Shown here: in pieces, positions 29,235-39,356 of the stretch | How the letters are laid out: each line of letters starts with the position of its first letter | Numbering within the stretch: the first letter of the stretch is position 1 | Assembly (NCBI GenBank): GCA_030448225.1 | Contig: JAUJNJ010000012.1 | Coordinates: 1-64,000 of the forward strand | Direction: 5' to 3' | Source of the DNA: Phycisphaerae bacterium | GTDB lineage: Bacteria > Planctomycetota > Phycisphaerae > Tepidisphaerales > Tepidisphaeraceae | DNA: 64,000 nucleotides | Position numbers and translations under genes: made by a program | The notes under the pieces: model-generated | What the model was told of the DNA's origin: nothing | The model's database searches: none | Seen by the model: the letters and a program-made list of their open reading frames with translations, nothing else

Positions 29235-29825
29235 TTACTCGGCGGCGCCCTCGGCGGCCGGCGCGTCGGCCGCGGCGGGCGCGGCGGCGGGCGCGTCGGG
29301 CTTTGCGGTCTTGCCCTTGGCGAGCTTCGTCGCGAACTGGTGACGCCGCTCGTTGCGCTTGCGCCGCAGGCCGGCGCTGCGGCGGACGGTGCCCGTGGGC
29401 TTCTCGGCCTCATCGGTCAGCAACTGAAGCAGCACGATGCTGCCGCCGTCGCCGATGCGGTAGTCGCTCGTCTTGATGATGCGGGTGTAGCCGCCCTGGC
29501 GGTCGGCCAGCTTCGGGCCGATCTCCTCGAACAGCCGCTGCACCACCGTGCGCTCGCGGCCGCGCTCGTTGAGGATGAACTCCTGCTCCTCGTCGGTGAT
29601 CCGCCGGTCCTGCATGAGCTGCACGACGCGCCGGCGGTTGTTGACGTTGTCGGTGCGGGCCAGGGTGACGAGCTTCTCGACGAAGGACTTGATCTCCTTC
29701 GCCTTCGGCAGCGTCGTGCGGATCTTGCCGTGCTCGAACAGGCTCTGCGCCATGTTCCGGCGGAGCGCCTTGCGGTGCTCGGTGTCCCGGCTCAGCTGCC
29801 GGCCGCGAATCATATGACTGGACAT
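29235..29825 (-). CDS. rplQ: 50S ribosomal protein L17 with long Ala-rich tail
   Basis: 196 residues against 115-130 in most bacteria. The core (MIRGRQLSRDTEHRKALRRNMAQSL, DRRITDEEQ, GGYTRIIKT) is typical; the C-terminal 65 residues are basic then Ala/Pro/Asp-rich and low in complexity. ATG at 29825 is preceded by GAGGTACCC, a usable Shine-Dalgarno sequence. Last gene of the alpha cluster. Confidence 0.95.
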   Translation of the reverse strand: MSSHMIRGRQLSRDTEHRKALRRNMAQSLFEHGKIRTTLPKAKEIKSFVEKLVTLARTDNVNNRRRVVQLMQDRRITDEEQEFILNERGRERTVVQRLFEEIGPKLADRQGGYTRIIKTSDYRIGDGGSIVLLQLLTDEAEKPTGTVRRSAGLRRKRNERRHQFATKLAKGKTAKPDAPAAAPAAADAPAAEGAAE

Positions 29826-29837
29826 GTCGGGTACCTC

Positions 29838-29931
29838 GATTTTGGATTTTGGATAGCGGATTTTGGATCGGAAGCGGAGGGCAGCGCCTTCGCGCTCACC
29901 GATCCAAAATCGCAAATCCAAAATTCAAAAT
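29838..29931 (-). repeat. Heptad hairpin, ATTTTGG family (rpoA/rplQ spacer)
   Basis: Left arm ATTTTGG ATTTTGG ATAGCGG ATTTTGG + ATC (from 29839), loop of about 30 nt, right arm GAT + CCAAAAT CGCAAAT CCAAAAT TCAAAAT. Four heptads plus 3 nt per arm; it reaches within 10 nt of the rpoA stop codon. Confidence 0.9.
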
Positions 29932-29939
29932 GCTACTTC

Positions 29940-31049
29940 TTACTGTTCGGCGTCTTCCGCGCCGCCGACGCCGGCCGTCTCGGTCTGGTCGTCGTCATCG
30001 TCGTCGTCATCGTCGCCCGCGCTGGCGGCGGCGGCCTGGGCCGCGGCGGCGGCGTCGAGGTCCATGCCGAGGCTCAGGCCCATGTCGGCCAGCTTGCGCT
30101 TGACCTCGCGGAGGCTGGTCTTGCCGAAGCTGCGGACCTTCAGCAGGTCGGCGTCGGTCTTCTTCACGAGGTCGCGGACCGACCCGATCTTCGCCGACTC
30201 CAGGCAGTTGTTCGCCCGGACCGACAGGTCCAGTTCCTGCACCGTCATCCCGAGCTTCTGCTGAAGCTCGGGGTCGATCGTGGCCTTGTTCGCCTCGCGC
30301 AGGGCGGCGATCGCGTCGTCGTTGGCGACGTCGCTGCCGAGCTCGAAGTACTGCACGAACGGGTTGAGGTGCTTGCGGAGGATCTTGCTCGCCTCGACCA
30401 GCGCCATCTCCGGCGTGATCGTGCCGTTCGTCCAGATCTCCAGGATCAGCCGGTCGTAGTCGGTCTTCTGGCCGACGCGGGCGTCCTCGGTCGCGTAGCG
30501 GACGCGTGTCACCGGCGAGTAGAGGCTGTCGACGGAGATCGTGCCGATCTCCTGCTCCTCGGTGTCCTGGATGTTCTCCGACGCCGTGACGTAGCCGCGG
30601 CCCTTGTCGACCGTGAGCGTCATCTCGAACGGGACGTCCTCGGTGAGCGTCGCGATCACGAGGTCCTTGTTGATCACCGTGATCGCCGGGTCGCCCTCGA
30701 TCATGCCGGCGGTGATCGCGCCGGCCTTGCGGGCGACGAGCTTCATCTCCTTGGGCTCGTCGGCGTCGAGCTTCACGATGAGGCTCTTGATGTTCAGGAT
30801 GATGTCGGTCACGTCCTCCATCACGCCGGGCAGGCTGGAGAACTCGTGCTCCGCGCCGCGCAGCTTGATGTGCGTAACCGCGGCGCCCTCGAGGCTCGAG
30901 AGCAGGATGCGGCGGAGGCTGTTGCCCACCGTCGTGCCGAACCCGCGCTCGAAGGGCTCGGCGCTGAACTTCGCGTAATTTTCGGTCGAAACCGCCTGGT
31001 CACGAACCACCCGGCTGGGCAGTTCGAGTCCGCGCCATCGGATCCTCAT
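29940..31049 (-). CDS. rpoA: RNA polymerase alpha subunit with acidic tail
   Basis: 369 residues. N-terminal assembly domain with GFGTTVGNSLRRILLSSLEGA and C-terminal domain with ELDLSVRANNCLESA and LLKVRSFGKTSLREVKRKL (the helix-hairpin-helix DNA contact). After the usual end (GLSLGM) comes an Ala-rich stretch and a run of nine aspartates, an unusual acidic tail. AAGGAGA lies at good spacing before the ATG at 31049. Flanked on both sides by ATTTTGG-type hairpins. Frame intact. Confidence 0.96.
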   Translation of the reverse strand: MRIRWRGLELPSRVVRDQAVSTENYAKFSAEPFERGFGTTVGNSLRRILLSSLEGAAVTHIKLRGAEHEFSSLPGVMEDVTDIILNIKSLIVKLDADEPKEMKLVARKAGAITAGMIEGDPAITVINKDLVIATLTEDVPFEMTLTVDKGRGYVTASENIQDTEEQEIGTISVDSLYSPVTRVRYATEDARVGQKTDYDRLILEIWTNGTITPEMALVEASKILRKHLNPFVQYFELGSDVANDDAIAALREANKATIDPELQQKLGMTVQELDLSVRANNCLESAKIGSVRDLVKKTDADLLKVRSFGKTSLREVKRKLADMGLSLGMDLDAAAAAQAAAASAGDDDDDDDDDQTETAGVGGAEDAEQ

Positions 31050-31146
31050 GATGTCGTCTCCTTATGCGCCGCCCGCGGATCGCGAAAGGTTCCCGCCCCA
31101 ACCGTTAGGGGCCATCTGTTCTTTCGCCTCGCCGTGGGGCGCGATC

Positions 31147-31247
31147 GATTTTGGATTTTGGATTGCGGATTTTGGATTGAGGGACCTCGAATCAGACGCA
31201 AGCATTGTTAGCCCGCAGTCCAAAATCCAAGATCCGCAATCCAAAAT
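31147..31247 (-). repeat. Heptad hairpin, ATTTTGG family (rpsK/rpoA spacer)
   Basis: Left arm ATTTTGG ATTTTGG ATTGCGG ATTTTGG + ATT (31148-31178), loop about 38 nt, right arm AGT + CCAAAAT CCAAGAT CCGCAAT CCAAAAT. In both arms the third unit on the plus strand carries the GC variant. Confidence 0.92.
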
Positions 31248-31253
31248 CGCCAT

Positions 31254-31664
31254 TCAAACGCGCCGCTTCTTCGGCGGGCGGCAGCCGTTGTGGGGCAGCG
31301 GGGTGACGTCCTCGATGCCGGTGATCTTCAGCCCCGCGTGCTGGAGTTGGATGATCGCCTGCTCGCGCCCGGCGCCGGGGCCCTTGACCTTCACCTCGAT
31401 CTCGAGGAGGCCGTGCTTCTTCGCCTGCTGGGCCGCGTTCTCGGCGGCGCGGCCGGCGGCGAACGGGGTGCTCTTGCGGGCGCCCTTGAAGCCGACGGTC
31501 CCGGCCGACGCCCAGGAGAGCGTCTCGCCGTTGGTGTCGGTGATCGTCACCATCGTGTTGTTGAACGTCGCCTTGATGTGCGCCACGCCGCGGGTGACGC
31601 CCTTGCGGACGCGGCTTCTTCGGGGCATTCTTGCCGCCGGCGCGCCCTTGCCTTGCTCTGCCAT
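31254..31664 (-). CDS. rpsK: 30S ribosomal protein S11
   Basis: 136 residues. [39 protein letters not shown] and the C-terminal end [11 protein letters not shown] are all standard. The usual rpsD gene does not follow before rpoA. Slight N-terminal extension ([12 protein letters not shown]). Confidence 0.96.
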   Translation of the reverse strand: MAEQGKGAPAARMPRRSRVRKGVTRGVAHIKATFNNTMVTITDTNGETLSWASAGTVGFKGARKSTPFAAGRAAENAAQQAKKHGLLEIEVKVKGPGAGREQAIIQLQHAGLKITGIEDVTPLPHNGCRPPKKRRV

Positions 31665-31719
31665 GATCAGTGTCCTCTTCTGTGCGGATCGACCGGATCT
31701 ACGCCGTCCCCGCTGTGAT

Positions 31720-31809
31720 AGTTGCTAGTTGCTAGTTGCGAGTTGCTAGCAGGAGCCGGCTGCCGCTGCTGTTTGTTCGCTAGCAACTAGCAACTGACAA
31801 CTAGCAACT
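31720..31809 (-). repeat. Heptad hairpin, AGTTGCT family (rpsM/rpsK spacer)
   Basis: Left arm AGTTGCT AGTTGCT AGTTGCG AGTTGCT + AGC, 28-nt loop (31751-31778), right arm GCT + AGCAACT AGCAACT GACAACT AGCAACT. Third unit varies in both arms. Confidence 0.95.
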
Positions 31810-31815
31810 CATTCT

Positions 31816-32204
31816 CTACTTGCCGAGTTCCTTCACGCCCTTCTTGCCGGCGACGGTCTTGCGCGGGCCCTTGCGGGTGCGGGCGTTGGACCAGGTGCGC
31901 TGGCCGCGGACCGGGAGCGAGCGGCGGTGGCGGTTGCCGCGGAAGCTGCCGATGTCGCGCAGGCGGGCGATGTTCTGCTGGATCGAGCGGCGGAGCGCGC
32001 CCCTCGACGGCGAAGTCGCGGTCGATGATGCCGATGATCCGCGCCCAGTTCCTCTTCGCTCAGGTCCTTCGCCCGGCGCTGGCCGTCGATGCCGAGTTCC
32101 TTCAGGATCACCCGGCTGTTCGTCCGGCCGATGCCGTAGAGGTACGTGAGGCTGATCCAGATCGGCTTGTCGTTCGGGATGTCGATACCAGAGATACGGG
32201 GCAT
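31816..32204 (-). CDS. rpsM: 30S ribosomal protein S13 (frameshifted)
   Basis: Starts [27 protein letters not shown]. Frame errors near 32042 and 32000 interrupt it, after which the C-terminal part continues ([36 protein letters not shown]) to TAG at 31816-31818. About 129 codons, near the normal length. GGAG lies upstream of the ATG. Confidence 0.93.
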
Positions 32205-32215
32205 GCTTGCTCCAA

Positions 32216-32293
32216 AGTTGCTAGTTGCTGGTGTCTAGTTGCTAGTGAAGCCGGCTGCGTTGACTAGCAACCAGCAACTAACAACTAGCAACT
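32216..32293 (-). repeat. Heptad hairpin, AGTTGCT family (rpmJ/rpsM spacer)
   Basis: Left AGTTGCT AGTTGCT GGTGTCT AGTTGCT + AGT, the shortest loop (16 nt, 32247-32262, containing CCGGCTGC), right ACT + AGCAACC AGCAACT AACAACT AGCAACT. It lies 4 nt from the rpmJ stop codon. Confidence 0.95.
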
Positions 32294-32296
32294 GCT

Positions 32297-32410
32297 TCAT
32301 CCTTGCCGCTGCTTGTGCTTCGTGTTCGTGCAGATCACCCGCACGACGCCCTTGCGGCGGACCACCTTGCAGTTCTCACAAATCCGCCGGACGCTGCTTC
32401 GAACTTTCAT
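32297..32410 (-). CDS. rpmJ: 50S ribosomal protein L36
   Basis: 37 residues, [21 protein letters not shown], then [12 protein letters not shown]. It has the zinc-ribbon type with Cys-x2-Cys, a third Cys and His (C+ form). infA, often just upstream, is absent. Confidence 0.95.
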   Translation of the reverse strand: MKVRSSVRRICENCKVVRRKGVVRVICTNTKHKQRQG

Positions 32411-32522
32411 GATCGTAATTCCAGTGGCAGTAGTAGCTTGAGTCCGACCCCGGGGCCGGGAATCGAGCTTTATAGCAGAAAAAGACTTTCTTCTCAAGGC
32501 CTTACGACAACGGCACGTCTGT

Positions 32523-33315
32523 CTACGTCAGCACCGGCGCCCGCCCGTCGGTCAGGATGTCGACGCCGGCTTCCGTCACGGCGACCGTGTGCTCGAAGTG
32601 GGCGGCGGGGAGTCGGTCCTCGGTCACGACCGTCCACTTGTCGCCGAGCAGTTCGACGTCCCGCCGACCCGCGACGACCATCGGCTCGACCGCCAGCGTC
32701 ATGCCGGGGCGGAGCTTGAAGTCGCCCCGCAGTTGTTCCTGCGTGACGAAGTTCGGCACCTTCGGGTCCTCGTGCATCGTGCGGCCGATGCCGTGGCCGA
32801 CGAACTCGCGCACGACGCTGAAGCCGTTGCGGCTCGACGTGGTACTGCATCAGCCGGGCGATGTCGGACCACTTGCGGCCCGGCTTCATGTGCTGGATCG
32901 CCAGCGTCAGCGTCTCGCGCGTCACGTCGAGGAGGCGGCTGGCCTGCGGCGAGATCGGGCCGATCGGGACGGTGGTGGCCGTGTCGGCACAGTACCCTTC
33001 GAGCGACAGCGCGACGTCGAGCGTTACCAGGTCGCCTTCCTTCAGCACCCGCCGGCCGGGAATGCCGTGGACGACCTCCTCGTTGACGCTGATGCAGGTG
33101 TGTCCGGGAAGCCCTCCTTCCTTGTAGGTCGGGTAGTTCTTCGACAGCGCCCGCGCGCCGACCTTGGCCATCTCCGACCGCGCGAGTTCGTCGAGTTCGG
33201 CGGTCGAGACGCCGGCTGCGGCGGCGACGCGCATCTTGGCGAGGATCTCGCAGCCGACCTGCCCCGCCCGGCGCATCTTCTCAATCTCGGTGCGGGATTT
33301 GAGGACGATCGGCAT
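32523..33315 (-). CDS. map: Methionine aminopeptidase type I (frameshifted)
   Basis: Removes N-terminal methionine from nascent proteins. [39 protein letters not shown] (metal Asp), then after a frameshift near 32828 [14 protein letters not shown] (catalytic His), GMTLAVEP (Glu) and [10 protein letters not shown] (Glu). About 264 codons, as in other type I enzymes. It follows secY directly; the usual adk is missing. Confidence 0.94.
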
Positions 33316-33324
33316 GGAAGGAGC

Positions 33325-33405
33325 AGTTGCTAGTGGGTCAGTCGCCGGTCGCTAGTGACGCTCGGGCGGGTGCTGCTATCAACGAGGAACTAGCAACGAG
33401 CGACG
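33325..33405 (-). repeat. Heptad hairpin, degenerate AGTTGCT family (secY/map spacer)
   Basis: Left AGTTGCT AGTGGGT C AGTCGCC GGTCGCT + AGT; right ACT + AGCAACG AGCGACG. The most eroded member of the family, with two recognisable right-arm units. Confidence 0.6.
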
Positions 33406-33408
33406 TCC

Positions 33409-34821
<1,413 letters not shown>

Positions 34822-34949
34822 GCTCAGCCCCGCACGATGTTAGGCACGCCGTTGGAAACGGTGAAAAGCCGCCGATGGCACCGGGGGTCCTGCTCGTCGG
34901 GACCGCGCCGATGACATCCGCGGCTTCTACGGGTAGGACACGCGATGAC

Positions 34950-35608
34950 TCAGCCCTCGGTCGGCGCGGCAAATCGAAGCGCGTCCGGTTCGGGCGTGTT
35001 GCGGCCGGGGCCGGGGCCGGGGCCGGGGCGGCGGGTGCCGCGGCGGGGGGCGGCGTGGCATCGGCAGGGCGTCCGCCGCCCTTGGTCTTCACCGCGGCGT
35101 CGCGCTTCACGAACCGCTTCTTGGGCTTGGGGAACTCGAACGCCTCGCCCTTGAGGTTCTGGGCGGTGCCGCCGGCGGCGGTGATCTTCTCGTGGGCGGC
35201 TCTTGCTGAACCACCCGGCGACCACCGTCAGCTTTTTGCCGCTGAAGTCGCCGTTGCCCAGGATTTTGACCGGCTGGCGGTCGTCCGGCACGAGGCCGGC
35301 CTCGATCAGGGCGGCGGCGTCGACCGTCGTGCCCGCGTCGAAGCGGGCGAGTTCCGACCACGTTCACAACGTGGAACCGGCGGCTCGAAGTCGTGGTTGC
35401 TGAAGCCGCGCAGCGGGGGACGCGGCGGAAGATCGGCGTCTGGCCGCCCTCGTGACCCGCCTTCACGTACTTGCGCCGCCGCGGGCCGATGCGCTTGCTG
35501 CCGCCGCGGCCGGACGTCTTGCCCCGCCCGCTCGACTCGCCGCGGCCCTTGCGCTGCGAGCAGCTTGTTCCGGGGGGGCGGGCCCGTGATCTCGTGCGTC
35601 ATGCTCAT
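34950..35608 (-). CDS. rplO: 50S ribosomal protein L15 with long tail (frameshifted)
   Basis: The N-terminal basic part (GRGKTSGRGGSKRIGPRRRKYVKAG, GGQTPIFRRVP) and core (EAGLVPDDRQPVKILGNGDFSGKKLTV) fit L15 across frameshifts near 35565, 35400, 35355 and 35205. After FPKPKKRFVKRDA a Pro/Ala-rich tail of about 45 residues follows. Stop at 34950 is one option; the frame near the end is uncertain. Confidence 0.85.
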
Positions 35609-35618
35609 GGAATACCAA

Positions 35619-35702
35619 AGTTGCTAGTTGCTAGTTACCAGTTGCTAGTCAATGTCGGCCGCCGTGCTCTTACTAGCAACTAGCAACTGACCACTAGCAA
35701 CT
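35619..35702 (-). repeat. Heptad hairpin, AGTTGCT family (rpsE/rplO spacer)
   Basis: Left AGTTGCT AGTTGCT AGTTACC AGTTGCT + AGT, 22-nt loop with CGGCCGCCGTGCTCTT (35650-35671), right ACT + AGCAACT AGCAACT GACCACT AGCAACT. The rpmD gene that normally occupies this spacer is absent. Confidence 0.95.
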
Positions 35703-35721
35703 ATCCTCAGGCCGAGACGAG

Positions 35722-36519
35722 TCACCGCCCGCGCCGGCCCTTCTCGAGCTGGACGCCGCGGCTCTGCTCGACCATCTCGCGGCTCTTGAGCTGCTTGAGG
35801 GCGGCGATCGTCGCGCCTTCACGAGGTTCTTGGGGCTCGTGGAGCCGTAGGCCTTGGTGAGGATGTCGGTCACGCCCGCGAGTTCGACGCAGGGGCGGAC
35901 GCTCTTGCCGGCCGTGACGCCCGTGCCCGGGCGGGCCGGGGCGAGGACGACCGTGGGCGCGCCGCTCGTGCCCTTGACCTGGTGCGGGATCGTGCTGCCC
36001 TTGAGGTTGACCTTGAACATGGTCTTGCGGGCGTCCTTCGTGGCCTTCTCGACGGCCATGGGCACTTCGTTGGCCTTGCCGTAGCCGATGCCGATGTTGC
36101 CCTTGCGGTCGCCGGCGACGACGAGCGCGCCCGAAGCTGAACGTGCGGCCGCCCTTGACAACCTTCGAGCAGCGGTAGATGCGGACGACGGAGGACTCGA
36201 TGCCCGAGCCGTCGTCGTCGCCGCGCGCCCGCGGTTGCCGCCGGGCCGCCGCCGCCGCCGCCGGTTCCCGCCGCGACCGACCGCCGCCGCCGTACCCGCC
36301 GCGGCCGCCACCACCGCCACCACCACCGCCGAAGCCGCCGCCGCCACCGCCGAACTGGGGGGCCGGTCGGGTCGGGGCCGCTGCCGGGGTTGCCGGTGCT
36401 GCCGCCTGGTCGGGCGCGGCGGCCGTCTCGGGGGCGGCGGTCGCGTCGGGGGCCGGCGTGGCCGGGGCGGCGTCGCCGGGGTTCTGCTGTTCGGTCGAAT
36501 TGGAAGTTTCTTCAGCCAT
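35722..36519 (-). CDS. rpsE: 30S ribosomal protein S5 with RGG-like N-terminal extension (frameshifted)
   Basis: The S5 core begins after about residue 105 (SSVVRIYRCSKVVKGGRTFSF, then ALVVAGDRKGNIGIGYGKANEVP, KSVRPCVELAGVTDILTKAYGS). Before it is an Ala/Pro/Thr-rich segment and then a Gly-rich block (GGGGGFGGGGGGGGGRGGYG and following) ending in Arg clusters. Frameshifts lie near 36133 and 35815. Ordinary S5 is about 165 residues, so the extension adds some 100. Confidence 0.92.
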   Translation of the reverse strand: MAEETSNSTEQQNPGDAAPATPAPDATAAPETAAAPDQAAAPATPAAAPTRPAPQFGGGGGGFGGGGGGGGGRGGYGGGGRSRREPAAAAAARRQPRARGDDDGSGIESSVVRIYRCSKVVKGGRTFSFGRARRRRRPQGQHRHRLRQGQRSAHGRREGHEGRPQDHVQGQPQGQHDPAPGQGHERRAHGRPRPGPPGHGRHGRQERPPLRRTRGRDRHPHQGLRLHEPQEPREGATIAALKQLKSREMVEQSRGVQLEKGRRGR

Positions 36520-36623
36520 TAGAGTCGTCCGTTAAACGGCGTCGGGGCACCCGAGGGCCGCCGCTTTGTTCGTGGCCGCTGCAAGCGGTCATGCCGCCGA
36601 GGCGCGCCACGCGTCGTTTCGAT

Positions 36624-36995
36624 TTAGAACTTCAGACCGCCCTTGCGGGCCGCGTCCGCCAGCGCCTTCACCCGGCCGTGGTACTTGCGGCCGCCGCGGT
36701 CGAATGCCACCTTCGTGATGCCGGCGGCCTTGGCGCGCTCGGCGATGATCGTGCCGACCTTGACCGCCGCGGCGATGTTCCCGCCGTTGGCGAGGTCGCC
36801 CCGCACGTCGCCGCTCGTCGACGCCGCCTCGGCCAGCGTGCGCCCGGCGTGGTCGTCGATGACCTGCGCGTAAATGTGCTTGTCGCTGCGGAACACCGAG
36901 AGCCGCGGACGTTCGGGCGTGCCGAACACCGAGTTCCGGACGCTCCACTTGCGGCGCTGCAGCCGCACCTGCTTCTTCATCTGCTTGTCGGCCAT
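36624..36995 (-). CDS. rplR: 50S ribosomal protein L18
   Basis: 123 residues. [27 protein letters not shown] and [26 protein letters not shown] mark this 5S-rRNA-binding protein. ATG at 36995 follows GAGAGAAGAGATC. Frame intact. Confidence 0.96.
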   Translation of the reverse strand: MADKQMKKQVRLQRRKWSVRNSVFGTPERPRLSVFRSDKHIYAQVIDDHAGRTLAEAASTSGDVRGDLANGGNIAAAVKVGTIIAERAKAAGITKVAFDRGGRKYHGRVKALADAARKGGLKF

Positions 36996-37056
36996 GATCT
37001 CTTCTCTCAACCTCGGGGGCGTCGGCTGTGTTCGAAGCCCCAGTTGATCGTGTCGT

Positions 37057-37133
37057 ATTGCGTAGTGCGTAGTGCGTAATAGGAAAACACGTTCGTGACG
37101 TTCTTCTCTGCTTACGCACTACGCACTACGACT
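37057..37133 (-). repeat. Heptad hairpin, AGTGCGT family (rplF/rplR spacer)
   Basis: Left ATTGCGT AGTGCGT AGTGCGT + AAT, loop about 32 nt, right TT + ACGCACT ACGCACT ACGACT. Three heptads per arm, with a heptad unrelated to AGTTGCT. Confidence 0.85.
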
Positions 37134-37141
37134 TTCAATTC

Positions 37142-37690
37142 CTACTTCGCACCCGCACCGGCGAACGCCTTGCCGGCCTTGATCTTGACGACCTCGCCCT
37201 CGTAGCGGATGCCCTTGCCCTTGTAGGGCTCGGGCTTGCGCTGCGAGCGCACAGCGGCGGCGAACTGCCCGACGGCCTGCTTGTCGGCGCCGGTGACGAC
37301 GATCTTGCTCGTCCCCTCCAGCGCGACCGCGACGTTGCCGGGGATCGGCATCGTGACCGGGTTGGCGAAGCCGACCGACAGCACGAGGTTCTTGCCCCGC
37401 TGCTCGGCCTTGTAGCCGACGCCCTGGATCTCGAGCACCTTGCGGTACCCGTTGGTCACGCCCTCGACCATGTTCGCCAGCAGCGAGCGCGTCAGCCCGT
37501 GCAGGGCCTTGCTCGGCTTGAGGTCGTCCGGGCGGGTGACGACGAGGTTGCCGTCCTGCTGCACGACGGTGATCGTGGGGTGGACGTCGAGCTCGAGCTT
37601 GCCCTTGGGGCCCTCGACCGACACGTGGCGATCCTTGACCGTCACCTTCGCGCTGCCGACCGGGACCGGCTTCTTGCCAATACGGCTCAT
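37142..37690 (-). CDS. rplF: 50S ribosomal protein L6
   Basis: 182 residues, MSRIGKKPVPVGSAKV; two-domain L6 with VEGPKGKLELDV, ALHGLTRSLLANMVEGV and the C-terminal EPYKGKGIRYEGEVV. No hairpin lies in the 81-nt spacer to rpsH. Frame intact. Confidence 0.97.
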   Translation of the reverse strand: MSRIGKKPVPVGSAKVTVKDRHVSVEGPKGKLELDVHPTITVVQQDGNLVVTRPDDLKPSKALHGLTRSLLANMVEGVTNGYRKVLEIQGVGYKAEQRGKNLVLSVGFANPVTMPIPGNVAVALEGTSKIVVTGADKQAVGQFAAAVRSQRKPEPYKGKGIRYEGEVVKIKAGKAFAGAGAK

Positions 37691-37771
37691 CGTGATGCTC
37701 CTTCGCGGTCTGCCCGCGGCCCCTCGAAGGTCAAGTGGGGGCCGGCTTCCCGCGGGTTACAAGTTTGTCCG

Positions 37772-38170
37772 TTAGCTGACCGTGCAGATCAACTCGCCGC
37801 CCACGTTGTTCTCGCGGGCACGGCGGTCGCTCATGACGCCCTTGCTCGTGCTCACGACCGCGATGCCCATGCCGCTGAGGACCTGCGGCAGGTCGCCGAC
37901 GCCGCGGTACACGCGGCAGCCGGGCTTGCTCGTGCGGTCGATCGTGTGGATGACCTTCTCGCCACTCATCGAGTACTTCAGCGTCACGCGGAGCTGGCCC
38001 TGGCGCTCGTCCTCGATGACGTCGAAGTCCTTGATGTACCCCTCGTCCTTCAGGACCTGCGCGATGCCGACGCAGATCTTGCTCTTGGGGATCAAAACCT
38101 TCTGGCGGCCGACGCGGTTCGCGTTGCGGATCCGCGTGAGCATGTCCGCGATGGGATCTTGATTGTTCAT
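37772..38170 (-). CDS. rpsH: 30S ribosomal protein S8
   Basis: 132 residues, starting MNNQDPIADMLTRIRNANRVG and ending STSKGVMSDRRARENNVGGEL, both signature regions of this 16S central-domain binder and spc autoregulator in E. coli. Frame intact. Confidence 0.97.
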   Translation of the reverse strand: MNNQDPIADMLTRIRNANRVGRQKVLIPKSKICVGIAQVLKDEGYIKDFDVIEDERQGQLRVTLKYSMSGEKVIHTIDRTSKPGCRVYRGVGDLPQVLSGMGIAVVSTSKGVMSDRRARENNVGGELICTVS

Positions 38171-38174
38171 GAGA

Positions 38175-38258
38175 AGTCAGTAGTCAGTAGACAGTAGGCG
38201 GAAGTCAGCAGTCGTGGCAGCCGAGCGGTCATCTGGTGACGGCCGACCACCGACTACT
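38175..38258 (-). repeat. Heptad hairpin, AGTCAGT family (rpsN/rpsH spacer)
   Basis: Left AGTCAGT AGTCAGT AGACAGT AGGCGGA AGTCAGC; right arm weaker, GGTGACG GCCGACC ACCGACT ACT. Period 7 is clear on the left only. Confidence 0.65.
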
Positions 38259-38264
38259 CTCCTC

Positions 38265-38534
38265 TTACCAGCTCGCCTTCTTCAGGCCCGGGATCTTCCC
38301 CGCGTTTCCGAGTTCCCGCAGCATGATGCGCGAGATCTTGAACTTGCGCAGGACGGCGCGGCTGCGGCCGGTGAGCTCGCACCGGTTGTGCGAGCGGGTC
38401 GGGCTCGAGTCGCGCGGGAGCTTCGCCAGCGCGGCGTAGTTCTTTTCCTTCTTGAGCTGCCGCCGGATGTCCGCGTAGCGGTCGACCAGGGCCTCGCGAC
38501 GCTTCTGTTTTGCTACCCAGGCTTTGGTTGCCAT
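38265..38534 (-). CDS. rpsN: 30S ribosomal protein S14, long zinc-free form
   Basis: 89 residues, [20 protein letters not shown] and [20 protein letters not shown]. The CxxC pairs of the short zinc-binding form are absent, so this is the long C-minus type. Frame intact. Confidence 0.96.
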   Translation of the reverse strand: MATKAWVAKQKRREALVDRYADIRRQLKKEKNYAALAKLPRDSSPTRSHNRCELTGRSRAVLRKFKISRIMLRELGNAGKIPGLKKASW

Positions 38535-38545
38535 GTGTCAATCCT

Positions 38546-38635
38546 AGTGGTCAGTGGTCAGTGGCTACTGGTCAGTCCCGTCGGCGAGGCATTGCGGCCA
38601 TTTCACTGACCACTGGCCACCCGACACTGACCACT
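38546..38635 (-). repeat. Heptad hairpin, AGTGGTC family (rplE/rpsN spacer)
   Basis: Left AGTGGTC AGTGGTC AGTGGCT ACTGGTC + AGT, 28-nt loop (38577-38604), right ACT + GACCACT GGCCACC CGACACT GACCACT. Same four-heptads-plus-three design as the AGTTGCT family. Confidence 0.93.
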
Positions 38636-38639
38636 CGCT

Positions 38640-39356
38640 TTAGCGGCCGTCCTGCTTCGCGCTGTCGCGGAACGGGAACCCGAACTGCCGGAGCAGCTCG
38701 CGCCCGTGGTCGGGGTTCTGCGCGGTCGTCACCATCGTGATGTTCATCCCCTGCGGGAACGTGACGGCCGCGGCGTCGACCTCGGGGAACACCGTCTGCT
38801 CGGTGAAGCCGAAGTTGTAGTTGCCGCTGCGGTCGAAGCCCGTCGGGTCCACGCCGCGGAAGTCCTTCACGCGGGGGAACGCCAGCGAGATCATGCGGTC
38901 GAGGAACTCGTACATCCGGTTCCCGCGGAGCGTGACCTTCAGGCCGGTCTCCTGCCCCTCGCGGACCTTGAAGTTCGCGACGCTCTTCTTCGCCTTGCAG
39001 CGGATCGGCTTCTGCCCGGCGATCACGCCGAGCTCCTTCTCCGCCTGCTCGAGCTTGCCCTTCTCGCCGGCGGTGACGGCCTTGCCCAGGCCCATCGAGA
39101 TCACGATCTTCTCGAGCCGCGGCACCGCCAGCAGGTTCTTCACGCCGAGCTTCTGCTGCAGTGCGGGCGCGATCTCGTCCTTGTACTTGATCTGCAGTCG
39201 GGGCGTCGGCGCCGGCTGCTGCGGCCCGTCGTCGGCCACGTCGGCCTGGGCCTCGGCGGCACCGCCCTTGGGCTTCTTCTCGCGCTTCGGCTGGTTGCCG
39301 GCGCCGCCGCCCTTGGCCTGCTTAGACTGCTTGTTGTCTTTCTTCTGCTCTGCCAT
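38640..39356 (-). CDS. rplE: 50S ribosomal protein L5 with charged N-terminal extension
   Basis: 238 residues against about 180. The L5 core starts near residue 52 (RLQIKYKDEIAPALQQKLGV) and includes VPRLEKIVISMGLG, NRMYEFLDRMISLAFPRVKDFRG and NYNFGFTEQTVFPE. The extension is Lys/Gln/Gly-rich (MAEQKKDNKQSKQAKGGGAG). It sits by the central protuberance and binds 5S rRNA. Frame intact. Confidence 0.96.
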   Translation of the reverse strand: MAEQKKDNKQSKQAKGGGAGNQPKREKKPKGGAAEAQADVADDGPQQPAPTPRLQIKYKDEIAPALQQKLGVKNLLAVPRLEKIVISMGLGKAVTAGEKGKLEQAEKELGVIAGQKPIRCKAKKSVANFKVREGQETGLKVTLRGNRMYEFLDRMISLAFPRVKDFRGVDPTGFDRSGNYNFGFTEQTVFPEVDAAAVTFPQGMNITMVTTAQNPDHGRELLRQFGFPFRDSAKQDGR

